50,859 nt of DNA from NCBI GenBank assembly GCA_022774705.1, contig JALFLM010000023.1, positions 1 through 50,859 on the forward strand. The letters run 5' to 3'. Each line of letters begins with the position of its first letter. The stretch's first letter is position 1. Of the stretch, positions 17,566 to 26,558 are shown in pieces. This DNA is from Lachnospiraceae bacterium. Its GTDB lineage: Bacteria > Bacillota > Clostridia > Lachnospirales > Lachnospiraceae. The position numbers and the translations under genes were made by a program. Under the pieces are notes generated by a model. That model was given only the letters and a program-made list of their open reading frames with translations, was not told the DNA's origin and did not search any database.

Positions 17566-20373
17566 TTAATCATCTTTCTCAGGCTCTTCTTCCTCTCCGT
17601 GATCGCCGCTGTTTTCAGGCTCTTTATCAGAAGCTCCGCCTTCTTCGTTATCCGGTTTTTTGTTGCCTCCATCTCCGTTGTTCTTCGATTCTTCAGCTTT
17701 TCTGGATTCTTCTTCAGCTTTGATTGATTCTTTTTGGCTTTCCTCCGCAGAGCGGGATGCAGCGATGAATTCAGCAACATGGTTGATTTTACAGGTTCCC
17801 AGATTGCCGATTGCGTAGTTGCTGTCGTCGGAATAGCCGGTGGCGGTGGAATCCAGAGACATAAAGATTTTGGACCTCTTGGACGGACATTTATCGGTTG
17901 CTCTCAGACCGGATGAGGAGCAGATGGATACACTTACGTGTTTGTCGCAGATTTCGGTGGGTTCTGTACCTTCTGCGAAGTATTCCGTATAAATCATGCT
18001 GCCGCGGGGATCATGATCACATATGCCTGATACGGCCAGCTTGCCGGATTTCCTGCAGATCTGTTTTGACACGATACCTGAAGGCGCTTTGAATCCGGGA
18101 TCCGGAAGATTATCATGCACCCGGGTCATGATTGCTTTCCAGATATCTTTGTGGTAGCCATCCTCTTCAATCTTTTGCAGTTCGTCGTATCCGGACCAGA
18201 GGGAAGCGGTATAATAGGGTGAAAAACCTGCAAACCAGATATCGTTGGTGCTGCTGGTCGTACCGGTTTTGCCTGCAATGGACATGCCGTCAACATCGGC
18301 ACGTTTACCGGTACCGGTCAGATAGACACCGTTGCCGCTGGGATAACGTTTGCCATCCATAACTTCTTCCATGGCATTTGTCAGAAGCCATGCTGTGGAC
18401 TCTTTCATGACGGTATGTGTCTCCGGCGTGTTATCGATGATGACATTGCCGTCACTGTCCAGAATTCTGGTATAGAAAACCGGTTCCGTATAGGTTCCGC
18501 CATTGGCAATTGTTGCAAATGCAGCTGTTGTTTCCAGATTTGTAACGCCGTCTGTCAGACCGCCAAGGCTGAGGGAGGCATTGATATCGCTGTAGGTCTT
18601 ACCGTTGGAATCGGTGCGGGATTCAACCAGAGTGGTAAAACCGTATTTTTCCAGATATTCAAAAGCCAGAGCCGGCGTAACCGTTTCATTAAGGCATTTT
18701 ACCGATACAATATTCATGGAATATACGATACTCTGACGGATGGATGAGTATCCCACATACCCGCTTTTCCAGTAGTTGGAAAAATCCTTTTCTCCCACAG
18801 AGTAGGGACCGTCATAATAAACCGTGGCAAGTGTGTCTCCGCAGGTATCGAGAGCCGGTGTGAAGCCGGCCAGAACCTTGAAAAGAGATCCGGGCTGTCT
18901 TGTGGTATTGGTGGCCCGGTTCAGAGCCAGATCGGTGGTTTTCTCGCCGCGTCCTCCTGAGATGCCAAGTACATATCCGGTGGACTGATCCATGATGACA
19001 AATGAAACCTGCGGCTGCAGTGTGTAGTTGATGGAGGTCAGTTCCCAGGTATCCCCTGCGGACTCGTCCGTCTCGGATGCAGCGAACTCCTCAATATAAT
19101 CCATCAGGTCATCCTTACTGTCGCCGATCAGTTTGAAATCGGGTTCGTTGCTTCGGAAGTACTGCTTCAGGTTGTTCTCGGTAAATGTTTTGGAAGTACC
19201 GTCACCGTAGGAAACTTCCAGAGTAAAGGTGCAGGAATACTGTTTCAGGGAATCCGGATAATGGGATTCATCATTGACTTCCTCATCGATAATATTCTGA
19301 ATGGCGGGCTCCATGGTGGTATAAATACGCAGTCCGCCGCTGTAAAGCAGGTGATTGGCCTGAGCCTGCGTATAGCCCCGGTCCTTCTGAAGATCTTCTG
19401 CAACCTGTTGGATTACGGCATCCGTAAAATAGCTGTTGGGAGAATCCTTCTCCGCAGTATAGGTTTCATTCTGTACCTGGATCCGTGCGTATACGTCATC
19501 CTTCAGTGCTTCGGCTTCTTCTTCCTCGGTAATATATCCCTGCTCCACCATATCGGCAAGAATCTTCTCTACACGGGTCCGGTTCTTTTCGGGATTGGTA
19601 ATGGGATTGTAGGAGGTAGGATTGTTGGTAATGGCCGCAAGAACAGCGCATTCGGATAAAGTCAGATCCGAATAATCCTTACCGAAATACCGTTCGGAGG
19701 CAATGGCGATTCCCAGCGTATTGCTTCCAAGGTTGATCGTATTCAGATAACTTAACAGAATTTCCTCCTTGGCGTTCTCCTTGCCTTTTTCTGCTGTCAG
19801 TTCCTCTTCCAGCTGCAGAGCCAGATACTGTTCCTGAATTTTTCGTTCCAGCCGGTCGCCGAGGCTGTTCTCACTTACCCAGTCGGTAAAAACATTGTTT
19901 TTGATCAGCTGCTGTGTGATGGTGCTGGCGCCTTCAGAAAATCTGAAGCCGGAGGTGATACCTTTAATACCGGCTCTGACGATACCTTTCAGGTCGATAC
20001 CATTGTGTTCCCAGAAACGGGAGTCCTCAACAGCAACAAAAGCGTTGATCAGATCTTCGGGAACCGATTTGTAGTCTTTAACATTTTTACGGTGTGAACC
20101 GGCCTGGACCAGCGTCTCCATCAGGTTGCCGTTTGCATCATAAATCATGGACATCTGTTCATTGGGAATGATGTCCTTATCCGTAATTCTGGGAGCATCA
20201 TCAATGATTCCGCTGATCATGCCGATACCGATGCTTGCCACCAGGCAGACGCACAGAAGCAGACCGATAAAAAACATGGAAACCGTTGCAAATATGGAAC
20301 GGGACTTCCGTTTCTGACGGCGGGAACCATGTTTTTTCAGTTCATTTTGTACTCCGTCTTTTCCTAAATTCAT
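17566..20373 (-). CDS. Class A penicillin-binding protein (transglycosylase/transpeptidase)
   Basis: The 935-residue bifunctional enzyme polymerises and cross-links peptidoglycan outside the membrane. A cytoplasmic basic stretch (GSRRQKRKSRS) precedes one membrane anchor (about residues 28-52). The GT51 domain shows EDSRFWEHNGID and GASTITQQL. The transpeptidase domain has SLFK (Ser496/Lys499), an S-M-N motif (YSMN) and KTGTT (Lys702). The C-terminus is a Lys/Glu-rich, low-complexity tail of about 65 residues (SAEESQKESIKAEEESRKAE and a Gly/Asp/Glu-rich end), which is longer than in most relatives. AAAGGA lies 8 bp before the start. It is a single-gene unit, convergent with trpS. Confidence 0.96.
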   Translation of the reverse strand: MNLGKDGVQNELKKHGSRRQKRKSRSIFATVSMFFIGLLLCVCLVASIGIGMISGIIDDAPRITDKDIIPNEQMSMIYDANGNLMETLVQAGSHRKNVKDYKSVPEDLINAFVAVEDSRFWEHNGIDLKGIVRAGIKGITSGFRFSEGASTITQQLIKNNVFTDWVSENSLGDRLERKIQEQYLALQLEEELTAEKGKENAKEEILLSYLNTINLGSNTLGIAIASERYFGKDYSDLTLSECAVLAAITNNPTSYNPITNPEKNRTRVEKILADMVEQGYITEEEEAEALKDDVYARIQVQNETYTAEKDSPNSYFTDAVIQQVAEDLQKDRGYTQAQANHLLYSGGLRIYTTMEPAIQNIIDEEVNDESHYPDSLKQYSCTFTLEVSYGDGTSKTFTENNLKQYFRSNEPDFKLIGDSKDDLMDYIEEFAASETDESAGDTWELTSINYTLQPQVSFVIMDQSTGYVLGISGGRGEKTTDLALNRATNTTRQPGSLFKVLAGFTPALDTCGDTLATVYYDGPYSVGEKDFSNYWKSGYVGYSSIRQSIVYSMNIVSVKCLNETVTPALAFEYLEKYGFTTLVESRTDSNGKTYSDINASLSLGGLTDGVTNLETTAAFATIANGGTYTEPVFYTRILDSDGNVIIDNTPETHTVMKESTAWLLTNAMEEVMDGKRYPSGNGVYLTGTGKRADVDGMSIAGKTGTTSSTNDIWFAGFSPYYTASLWSGYDELQKIEEDGYHKDIWKAIMTRVHDNLPDPGFKAPSGIVSKQICRKSGKLAVSGICDHDPRGSMIYTEYFAEGTEPTEICDKHVSVSICSSSGLRATDKCPSKRSKIFMSLDSTATGYSDDSNYAIGNLGTCKINHVAEFIAASRSAEESQKESIKAEEESRKAEESKNNGDGGNKKPDNEEGGASDKEPENSGDHGEEEEPEKDD

Positions 20374-20476
20374 ACATATATCCTTTCATAAATGTTCGGT
20401 TGATAATTCTGAAAATCATCCGTGCCCTGCGTGCATATACCTGTAAAAGGAATGTATCCGTTGGGCATATACTCTC

Positions 20477-20505
20477 ATTATATCAAATTGTGGAGAGAAA
20501 ATAAA
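20477..20505 (-). promoter_or_regulatory. Possible promoter of the penicillin-binding protein gene
   Basis: On the minus strand TATAAT at 20477-20482 has TTTATT 17 bp upstream. The -10 box is good and the -35 weak. The distance to the start codon is about 100 bp. Confidence 0.5.
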
Positions 20506-20589
20506 TACGGGAATTGTGAAGATTATGCTCAACAGTTAAAAAAAGTATAAAGAAGTTCTGAAAAATAATAAAATCATAATAAAAAACGC

Positions 20590-20878
20590 ATGAATTCTAC
20601 AAAAGTAAAGGACTGGACGTTGCATAAAAACATAAAAAAAGATATAATAGCTGCATTGGCTCTGGTGATTATTGTGGCTGTGGGCCTTGTCGTACTGGCA
20701 GCTGGAACAGACAGAGGACATGGAGACGCTGGAAACACAGGCTGATGAAATTCTGCAGCAAAACAGTTTTGTTGCTCTGGCATGGAGAATCAGGGATAAG
20801 CCGGAGCTGGAATTATCGGATGAATACCGGGTGTATATTGAAGAGATGAGGATACGGATTATGAAACAGCCCGAATAA
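20590..20878 (+). pseudogene. Small membrane-anchored protein gene, apparently frameshifted
   Basis: From ATG 20590 one frame encodes a basic start and a membrane segment (DIIAALALVIIVAVGLVVLAA) but stops at 20745. A second frame (open from 20672) takes over near 20700 and encodes ETQADEILQQNSFVALAWRI followed by a soluble helix to 20878. Together they would make a plausible protein of about 96 residues with one membrane anchor and a short soluble domain. A one-base indel near 20700, programmed shifting or an assembly error could explain the break. No clear ribosome binding site or slippery run is seen, and I do not recognise the family. Confidence 0.4.
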
Positions 20879-21161
20879 ACGGTTGTAATAAAAGATAAGG
20901 AGAAATTTGTGTTCCGGTAAATGTTTACATTTCTAACAGGGGTATCAGGATTTTATTAAGAATCTATAAAAGATTCTGACTGGTTTTGCAAACAGAGAGT
21001 ATTTGTGATATGATTAGGAAAGATTTTGTCAAAGACCGGGCGAAATTGCGGTTAAAACTACTTTTCATCCGCGTTTTTTTCATATATACTGGTGTGGATG
21101 ACAGGATATATTCATGTTACTGTTCAGAGATTAAATGCTCTGCATTATCTGAGGATAAGAT

Positions 21162-21818
21162 ATGGTAGAATCATACAGGACCGTCTATATGGGCGGGGAA
21201 GAAGAGATTATAGAGAAGAAATCACGTTTTATTGCGGCAGTGGAGCATGTGGAGTCCGAAGAGGAGGCTGTTTCCTTTATTGAAGCTGTCCGCAAAAAAC
21301 ACTGGAATGCAACCCATAACTGCTTTGCCTATATTATCGGGAACAGGCAGCCGCTGATGCGCTGCAGCGATGACGGGGAGCCGTCGGGTACGGCCGGGCG
21401 TCCCATGCTGGATGTACTGGCGGGAGCCGGTCTGTGCAATATCGTCGTTGTGGTGACCCGTTACTTCGGCGGGACTCTTCTGGGGACAGGCGGTCTGGTC
21501 AGAGCATATTCGGGTGCTGTGAAGGCCGGGCTTGAAGGCAGCATGCTGATCACGAGAAAGCTGGCAAAGAAGCTGGAGATCAGCTGCGATTATACATGGA
21601 TCGGCAAGATTCAGTATCTGGCGGCGCAGATGAATCTGCGGACACTGGATACGGAGTACAGCGATGCTGTGAAGACCGTACTTCTGGTGCCGGTTCAGGA
21701 AAGCGGCCGTTTTCAGAAGCAGGTGGCGGAGGCGACCAACGGGCAGGCGGCTGTCAGCGAAACGGCGCAGCTTTATTATGCGGAAGCAGATGGAGAGTGT
21801 CTGCTGTTTGATCACTGA
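21162..21818 (+). CDS. YigZ/IMPACT family protein
   Basis: The 218-residue protein shows the UPF0029/YigZ hallmarks in the N-terminal half: KSRFIAAVEHV, ATHNCFAYIIG, CSDDGEPSGTAGRPMLDVL and VTRYFGGTLLGTGGLVRAY. A smaller C-terminal ferredoxin-like domain follows. The family is related to eukaryotic IMPACT and is thought to act around translation, but no enzymatic role is settled. GAGGATAAG precedes the ATG. A single GTTACTGTTCAGAGA repeat end lies about 45 bp upstream. Confidence 0.92.
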   Translation: MVESYRTVYMGGEEEIIEKKSRFIAAVEHVESEEEAVSFIEAVRKKHWNATHNCFAYIIGNRQPLMRCSDDGEPSGTAGRPMLDVLAGAGLCNIVVVVTRYFGGTLLGTGGLVRAYSGAVKAGLEGSMLITRKLAKKLEISCDYTWIGKIQYLAAQMNLRTLDTEYSDAVKTVLLVPVQESGRFQKQVAEATNGQAAVSETAQLYYAEADGECLLFDH

Positions 21819-21885
21819 CAAGGGTTGTATTGAAACTGCCGTTTTTAAGCAGTCAACTACATTTTAGATTAAAGAGGGTAAAAAC

Positions 21886-23181
21886 ATGTTTACATATGAA
21901 GATGCAGTAAAAGCAATTGATGAGATTCCCAAATTTCTGGAAGCTCCTTCTGTAGAGCATACAAGAGCCGTGCTGGATGCCATCGGTTCACCGGATGAGG
22001 GCATGAAGATTATCCATGTGGCAGGAACCAACGGAAAAGGGTCTGTCTGCGCATTTGTCAGCAGCATGCTGTCTGCTCAGGGGATGAGAGTGGGAACATT
22101 TACTTCTCCCCACCTGATCAGTATGAATGAGCGGATCAAGATCAACAATGTACCTGTTTCCGATGAGGAATTTCTGAGGGCTTATCTGCATGTGAAGGAA
22201 AGCTGCAGAGATCTGGGTGCTATGAACTATTTTGAGTATCTTTTTGCCATGGGCATGGATATTTTCTCAAAAGCGGATCTGGATTATGTGGTACTGGAGG
22301 TTGGTCTGGGCGGCCGTATGGATGGTACCAATGCCATCAAGGCTCCTGTCTGTTGTGCGATCACATCCATCAGCCTTGATCATGTGGAGGTTCTCGGCAA
22401 TACGATTCCCGAGATCGCAGCGGCGAAGGCGGGGATTATCAAGCCCGGCGCCGGTGTGGTTTACGATGGTACAAGACCGGAGGCTTCCGAAGTAATCTGC
22501 AGAGAGGCTGCTTTGTATGGCAATCATACTCTGGGGGTGGATACCTCCTGGTATGACCATACTGTGCTGGAGGGCGGCAATCTGAGCATTGATGTGAAGA
22601 AGGGCGCTCTTGCAGGAAGTACGCTGCATATACCTTTTATTGCGGAATATCAGGCGGTCAATGCGCTGGTGGCTGTTTCCGTTATGGAGATGATGGGACT
22701 GCTGGAGACCGAAGAGCAGAAAGCCAATGCCAGAGCGGGTATTATGATGACCAGATGGCCCGGCCGTATGCAGCAGGTGCTGCCGGGAGTTTATATCGAC
22801 GGCGCTCACAACGAGGACGGCATCGGCAGATTTGTTCAGGCTGTTCAGGCAGTGGAATGCCGGGGCAGAAAGATCCTTCTGTTTTCTGCCGTGAAGGAGA
22901 AGGATGTGGATCTGATGGCCCGTCATATCGGACGGGAGGCGGATTTTTCCAGGATTATGATCACCGAAATCGAGAATTCCAGACAGCTGGGCTGTGAAGT
23001 TCTGGCGGACCGACTGAAACATTATTATGATGGTCCGGTGGAGATCTGCCCGGGCATCTGCAGGGCATTTAAACAGGCCATGGCGGAAAAACAGGAGGAT
23101 GATATCCTGTTTATTGCCGGCTCCCTGTACCTGGCCGGCAGTGTAATGGAATTTTTACAGACACAGGAAAAAGAGGCGTGA
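21886..23181 (+). CDS. folC: Folylpolyglutamate/dihydrofolate synthase
   Basis: The 431-residue Mur-ligase-family enzyme has the P-loop HVAGTNGKGS (near residues 44-53), TFTSPHLISMNERI, and EVGLGGRMDGTNA followed by SLDHVEVLGNT, which together define FolC. It adds glutamate to folates, and the shared motif allows both FolC activities. AAAGAGGG lies ahead of the ATG. A 42-codon acidic gene and the TPR gene follow closely, so they may form one transcript. Confidence 0.96.
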   Translation: MFTYEDAVKAIDEIPKFLEAPSVEHTRAVLDAIGSPDEGMKIIHVAGTNGKGSVCAFVSSMLSAQGMRVGTFTSPHLISMNERIKINNVPVSDEEFLRAYLHVKESCRDLGAMNYFEYLFAMGMDIFSKADLDYVVLEVGLGGRMDGTNAIKAPVCCAITSISLDHVEVLGNTIPEIAAAKAGIIKPGAGVVYDGTRPEASEVICREAALYGNHTLGVDTSWYDHTVLEGGNLSIDVKKGALAGSTLHIPFIAEYQAVNALVAVSVMEMMGLLETEEQKANARAGIMMTRWPGRMQQVLPGVYIDGAHNEDGIGRFVQAVQAVECRGRKILLFSAVKEKDVDLMARHIGREADFSRIMITEIENSRQLGCEVLADRLKHYYDGPVEICPGICRAFKQAMAEKQEDDILFIAGSLYLAGSVMEFLQTQEKEA

Positions 23182-23206
23182 GCCTGACAGACAGGAGGTA
23201 AATTTC

Positions 23207-23335
23207 ATGCTTGATTTTGATGAGGAACTTAAAAAATTTACACCCAGTGAAGAAGTAGATGAAGAGACTGCCAGAGTTGATCCGGAGGAAGTGACGGATA
23301 TGGCGGATGTACTGATGACATTACTGAAAGATTAA
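23207..23335 (+). CDS. Small acidic protein, 42 residues, unknown
   Basis: ACAGGAGG lies 9-10 bp before the ATG, and the frame encodes MLDFDEELKKF followed by an acidic stretch and a terminal helix (TDMADVLMTLLKD). More than a third of the residues are Asp or Glu. It sits 25 bp after folC and 19 bp before the TPR gene, all on the same strand. No family is recognised. The good ribosome binding site and tight spacing support a real gene. Confidence 0.6.
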   Translation: MLDFDEELKKFTPSEEVDEETARVDPEEVTDMADVLMTLLKD

Positions 23336-23354
23336 CAGGTGGTGAGTTACATCG

Positions 23355-24812
23355 ATGAAATGCTGCAAATGCAATACTGAAATTACAGGGCGGTCAGACA
23401 GGTGTCCCGGCTGCGGGATGCGTCTGAAGGAATATCGCCATATGGTGTATCTGTCCAATGGATTATACAATGCTGCCCTGGAGCGCGCAGGGAAAAAGGA
23501 TCTTTCCGGCGCGGTAACGGCACTGAAGCGTTGTCTGGAACTGAACAAGCGCCAGATTCAGGCCAGAAATCTGTATGGGCTGATTTTATATGAGCTGGGA
23601 GAAGCCGGGGAGGCTGCCGTACAGTGGAAGCTTTCCATGGCACTGGATCCGGAGGACAAACAGGCTGCCCGTCTGTATAAAAAGACCGTTGGAAGCAGAG
23701 GAGAGCTTTCAAGGCTGAAGGATGCCGCCGGCAAATACAATCAGGCACTGCGGTGCACCCGGGAGGGGGCACTGGATCTGGCTGCTGTACATTTGAAAAA
23801 GGTACTGAGTGTATATCCTCATTATGCAAAAGCCGCGAAGCTGATGGCGTTGATCTGCATAAAGCAGGAGGATTATGCCAGAGCGTGCCGTGTTCTGAAT
23901 CCTCTGCTGCAGTTTAACGCCACGGATAAGCAGGCACTTCGTTATATGGAAGAGGCTTCTGCTCTGGGAGGCAGTACTCTGAAATCGGATATTGAGGAGC
24001 AGGAGGAAAGAGAACAGCGGGAAAGCCAGGATGTGATTATTCCTCCCTACAGCGAAAAGAATGAACTGCTTCATGATTTTCTGTGTATTATGGGAGGTCT
24101 GGCTCTTGGCATTCTGGCCTGTATTTTCCTGATTTTCCCTTCTGTAAAACAGTCCATGATCGAGAACAGCAACAGTCAGATCATGGAATACAGCAGCAAT
24201 CTGTCTTCACGGGAAGTGGAGATTCTGTCGCTGGAGAAACAGATCGAGAATCTGAATACCGAACTGGAGGATACGAAAAACTCTCTGAAGGCTTACACGG
24301 AGAAAAATGGTATCCTGGATGCTTACACGAATCTGCTTGCATCCATGAATTACTATGTCAAGGGCGATTATCTGGAGGCTGCACAGTCATTTGCGGAGAT
24401 CGACGCGAAGGCGGTTAAAAACAGTGCATATCAGACTGCCTACAGCACGATGAGCGAGCAGATGGAAGGCAGCGGCCTGAAGAGCCTGTACGACGAAGGT
24501 ATGCGTCTGTACAAACGGTATAACTATGAAGAGGCTGAAAAGTATTTCAAACAGTGCCTGAAGATCAAGCCCGATTATGCGGAAGTGATGTACTGGATGG
24601 GTTTGTGTTACTATAACTCCGGTGATAAGGAGAACGCTCAGAAGTATTTCTACAAGGTACAGAAGGAGTATCCGGATACCAGCTGGTCGAGAAATTCAAA
24701 GCGTGTCATGCCCTATACGGAAAGCGCCGAATCGTCAGGAGCGGAAGAATCTCCGGCAGCAGGACAGTCTTCGTCGGGAGCGGGACAGCCTTCGCCGGGA
24801 GAGGAACAGTAA
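23355..24812 (+). CDS. Zinc-ribbon/TPR membrane protein
   Basis: The 485-residue product begins with a zinc ribbon (CCKC ... CPGC, residues 3-21). Cytoplasmic TPR-like helices follow (about 30-205), then one membrane segment (GGLALGILACIFLIF, about 243-262), an outward coiled coil (about 275-320, SREVEILSLEKQIENL) and further TPR units (about 330-455, RYNYEEAEKYFKQCLKI). The C-terminus is a Ser/Gly/Pro-rich tail (SSSGAGQPSPGEEQ). TPR domains on both sides of the membrane suggest a scaffold for protein complexes, possibly for envelope or sporulation functions, but this is inference. Confidence 0.8.
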   Translation: MKCCKCNTEITGRSDRCPGCGMRLKEYRHMVYLSNGLYNAALERAGKKDLSGAVTALKRCLELNKRQIQARNLYGLILYELGEAGEAAVQWKLSMALDPEDKQAARLYKKTVGSRGELSRLKDAAGKYNQALRCTREGALDLAAVHLKKVLSVYPHYAKAAKLMALICIKQEDYARACRVLNPLLQFNATDKQALRYMEEASALGGSTLKSDIEEQEEREQRESQDVIIPPYSEKNELLHDFLCIMGGLALGILACIFLIFPSVKQSMIENSNSQIMEYSSNLSSREVEILSLEKQIENLNTELEDTKNSLKAYTEKNGILDAYTNLLASMNYYVKGDYLEAAQSFAEIDAKAVKNSAYQTAYSTMSEQMEGSGLKSLYDEGMRLYKRYNYEEAEKYFKQCLKIKPDYAEVMYWMGLCYYNSGDKENAQKYFYKVQKEYPDTSWSRNSKRVMPYTESAESSGAEESPAAGQSSSGAGQPSPGEEQ

Positions 24813-24844
24813 CAGGCCCGGATTTTATAAGAATATATCTGCAC

Positions 24845-24890
24845 AAAAGAGGTAACAGTTCAATGTTCAGAACTGCTGCCTCTTTTATTT
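24845..24890 (+). terminator. Terminator-like hairpin between the TPR gene and spoIIAA
   Basis: AAAAGAGGTAACAGTTC (24845-24861) pairs with GAACTGCTGCCTCTTTT (24870-24886) with one or two mismatches and runs into TTTTATTTT. It contains the GTTCAG core shared with the dispersed repeats, so a repeat copy may have been adopted as a terminator. Confidence 0.65.
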
Positions 24891-24909
24891 TAAGGAGGTT
24901 AATGAGTTC

Positions 24910-25236
24910 ATGGAAAAAAAGGACAGCAGGGTCCCTGTTTATGAGAGGGAAAAAGATGTTCTGTACATAAGACTCCCCAGGGAATTTGATCATTTTTCGG
25001 CGAGAAATATGAAAGTGGAAACTGAGGCACTGATTGAAGCGGCAGGGATAAAAAACATTGTGTTTGATTTTACAAGGACTGAATTTATGGACAGCACGGG
25101 GGTGGGGATTCTGCTGGGACGTTATAAGAGGATGAATTTTATCGGAGGGGCGGTTTATACATGGCATGTGAGTACCCGGATACGGCGTATGCTGGAGGTG
25201 GCAGGGGTTACCCGTCTGATTACGGAGCTGGAATAA
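24910..25236 (+). CDS. spoIIAA: Anti-sigma F factor antagonist SpoIIAA
   Basis: A 108-residue STAS-domain protein with FMDSTGVGILLGRY, where Ser62 matches the phosphorylated serine of SpoIIAA. Unphosphorylated SpoIIAA binds SpoIIAB and frees sigma F in the forespore. AAGGAGG lies 11 bp ahead of the ATG. A competing ATG at 24902 is in another frame and leads to only 22 codons. It heads the spoIIAA-spoIIAB-sigF operon. Confidence 0.95.
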   Translation: MEKKDSRVPVYEREKDVLYIRLPREFDHFSARNMKVETEALIEAAGIKNIVFDFTRTEFMDSTGVGILLGRYKRMNFIGGAVYTWHVSTRIRRMLEVAGVTRLITELE

Positions 25237-25247
25237 GGAGGCAGAAT

Positions 25248-25691
25248 ATGGAAACAAAATTCAGTATGAAATTCGAAAGCATTCCTGGGTGTGAAGGGTT
25301 TGCCCGGGTAACGGCGGCAGCATTTGCTGCCCGGCTGAATCCTACGGTGGAGGAAATGGAAGAATTCAAGACAGCGGTTTCGGAGGCGGTAACCAACTGC
25401 ATGATCCATGCCTATGATGGTCGGGAGGGTCCGGTCAGTATGGAGGTCAGTCTGCGTGGAAGAACTGTTACAGTTAAAATCGGAGATGAAGGGAGAGGAA
25501 TTGAGGACATCGATAAGGCAATGCAGGCCTGCGATACCACCAAACCGGAGCTGGAGCGGTCAGGGATGGGATTTACATTTATGAAGCTGTTCATGGATGA
25601 TGTATTTGTAAAATCATCTCCTGCAGATGGTACGGAAGTGATTATGACAAGACGTTTTGCTGACAGTAAAACGCCCGTTTCTCTGCATTAG
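25248..25691 (+). CDS. spoIIAB: Anti-sigma F factor SpoIIAB
   Basis: The 147-residue GHKL-type kinase has an N box (EAVTNCMIHAYDG), a G1 box (DEGRGIEDI) and a G2-like GMGFTFMK. It binds sigma F and phosphorylates SpoIIAA. The ATG at 25248 is chosen because ATAAGGAGGC lies immediately before it and the product begins METKFSMKF as in relatives; a longer in-frame start lies inside spoIIAA. The gap from spoIIAA is 11 bp. Confidence 0.95.
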   Translation: METKFSMKFESIPGCEGFARVTAAAFAARLNPTVEEMEEFKTAVSEAVTNCMIHAYDGREGPVSMEVSLRGRTVTVKIGDEGRGIEDIDKAMQACDTTKPELERSGMGFTFMKLFMDDVFVKSSPADGTEVIMTRRFADSKTPVSLH

Positions 25692-25724
25692 GTTTCATGC
25701 CGGTATTTCTGACGGAAGCTGCTT

Positions 25725-26438
25725 ATGGAATTTGAAAGGCTGATCCGGGCGGCGCAGCAGGGAGACCGGGCTGCCCGTGACGAACTGGTTTGTGAAAATA
25801 TGGGACTTGTCTGGAGTGTGGTCAGGCGTTTCAAAGGAAGAGGCCAGGAGATGGAGGATCTGTTTCAGATCGGAAGCATCGGTCTTTTAAAAGCAATCGA
25901 TAAATTTGACCTGAGCTTTCAGGTGTGTTTTTCCACGTATGCGGTCCCGCTGATTGCCGGAGAAATCAGGCGCTTTCTGAGGGATGACGGGCTGATCAAG
26001 GTGAGCAGAACACTGAAGGAGCAGGCTTATAAGGCGGGAATTGCCAGAGAGCAGCTGGGTATGGAGCTGGGACGTGATCCCACTATGGAAGAACTGGCAG
26101 GCAGAATGGGGCTGTGCGTGGAGGAAGTGGCTGCGGCTCTGGAATCAGGAGCAGAGGTGGAATCTCTGTCGAGAACGATTTATCAGGGTGACGGCAGCGC
26201 CATTACACTGATGGATCGTCTGGAGGAGGATGGAGATATCAGTGAGAAACTGGTTAATCAGCTGGTGGTGGATCAGCTGCTGGCTCACCTTCCCGGACTG
26301 GAAAGACAGCTGCTGGAGCTGAGGTATTTTAAAGATAAAACTCAGGCGCAGACGGCCAGGGAGCTGGGAATTACGCAGGTGCAGGTTTCGCGGCTGGAGA
26401 GAAAAATACTGGGACAGCTGAGGAAAAAGCTTCCGTAA
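25725..26438 (+). CDS. sigF: RNA polymerase sigma-F factor
   Basis: The 237-residue sigma factor has region 2 (CENMGLVWSVVRRF, DLFQIGSIGLLKAIDKFDL, FSTYAVPLIAGEIRRFLRDD), region 3 and a region 4 helix-turn-helix (KTQAQTARELGITQVQVSRLE). It directs early forespore transcription. It ends the spoIIA operon. Unlike in Bacillus, a GH2 glycosidase with its own promoter follows before the spoVA genes. Confidence 0.96.
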   Translation: MEFERLIRAAQQGDRAARDELVCENMGLVWSVVRRFKGRGQEMEDLFQIGSIGLLKAIDKFDLSFQVCFSTYAVPLIAGEIRRFLRDDGLIKVSRTLKEQAYKAGIAREQLGMELGRDPTMEELAGRMGLCVEEVAAALESGAEVESLSRTIYQGDGSAITLMDRLEEDGDISEKLVNQLVVDQLLAHLPGLERQLLELRYFKDKTQAQTARELGITQVQVSRLERKILGQLRKKLP

Positions 26439-26459
26439 AATCGGGGGCGGGGGACCCTG

Positions 26460-26488
26460 TTGCGTAAAACAGGTCCTTCTGATATAAT
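26460..26488 (+). promoter_or_regulatory. Promoter of the GH2 glycosidase gene
   Basis: TTGCGT and TATAAT are separated by 17 bp, about 70 bp ahead of the gene. The sequence GGACCCTGTT/AACAGGTCC around the -35 box forms a small hairpin that might also end the sigF transcript. Confidence 0.7.
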
Positions 26489-26558
26489 CGGGGAAGAAAA
26501 GGTGGAAATCACGCAGGCAAAAGGAAACAGAAGATAGAGAAAAACAGAGGAAGATACT

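Noticed and set aside
24902-24970. A 22-codon frame overlapping the spoIIAA start
   Set aside because: No separate ribosome binding site, no similarity, and it overlaps a well-supported start at 24910.
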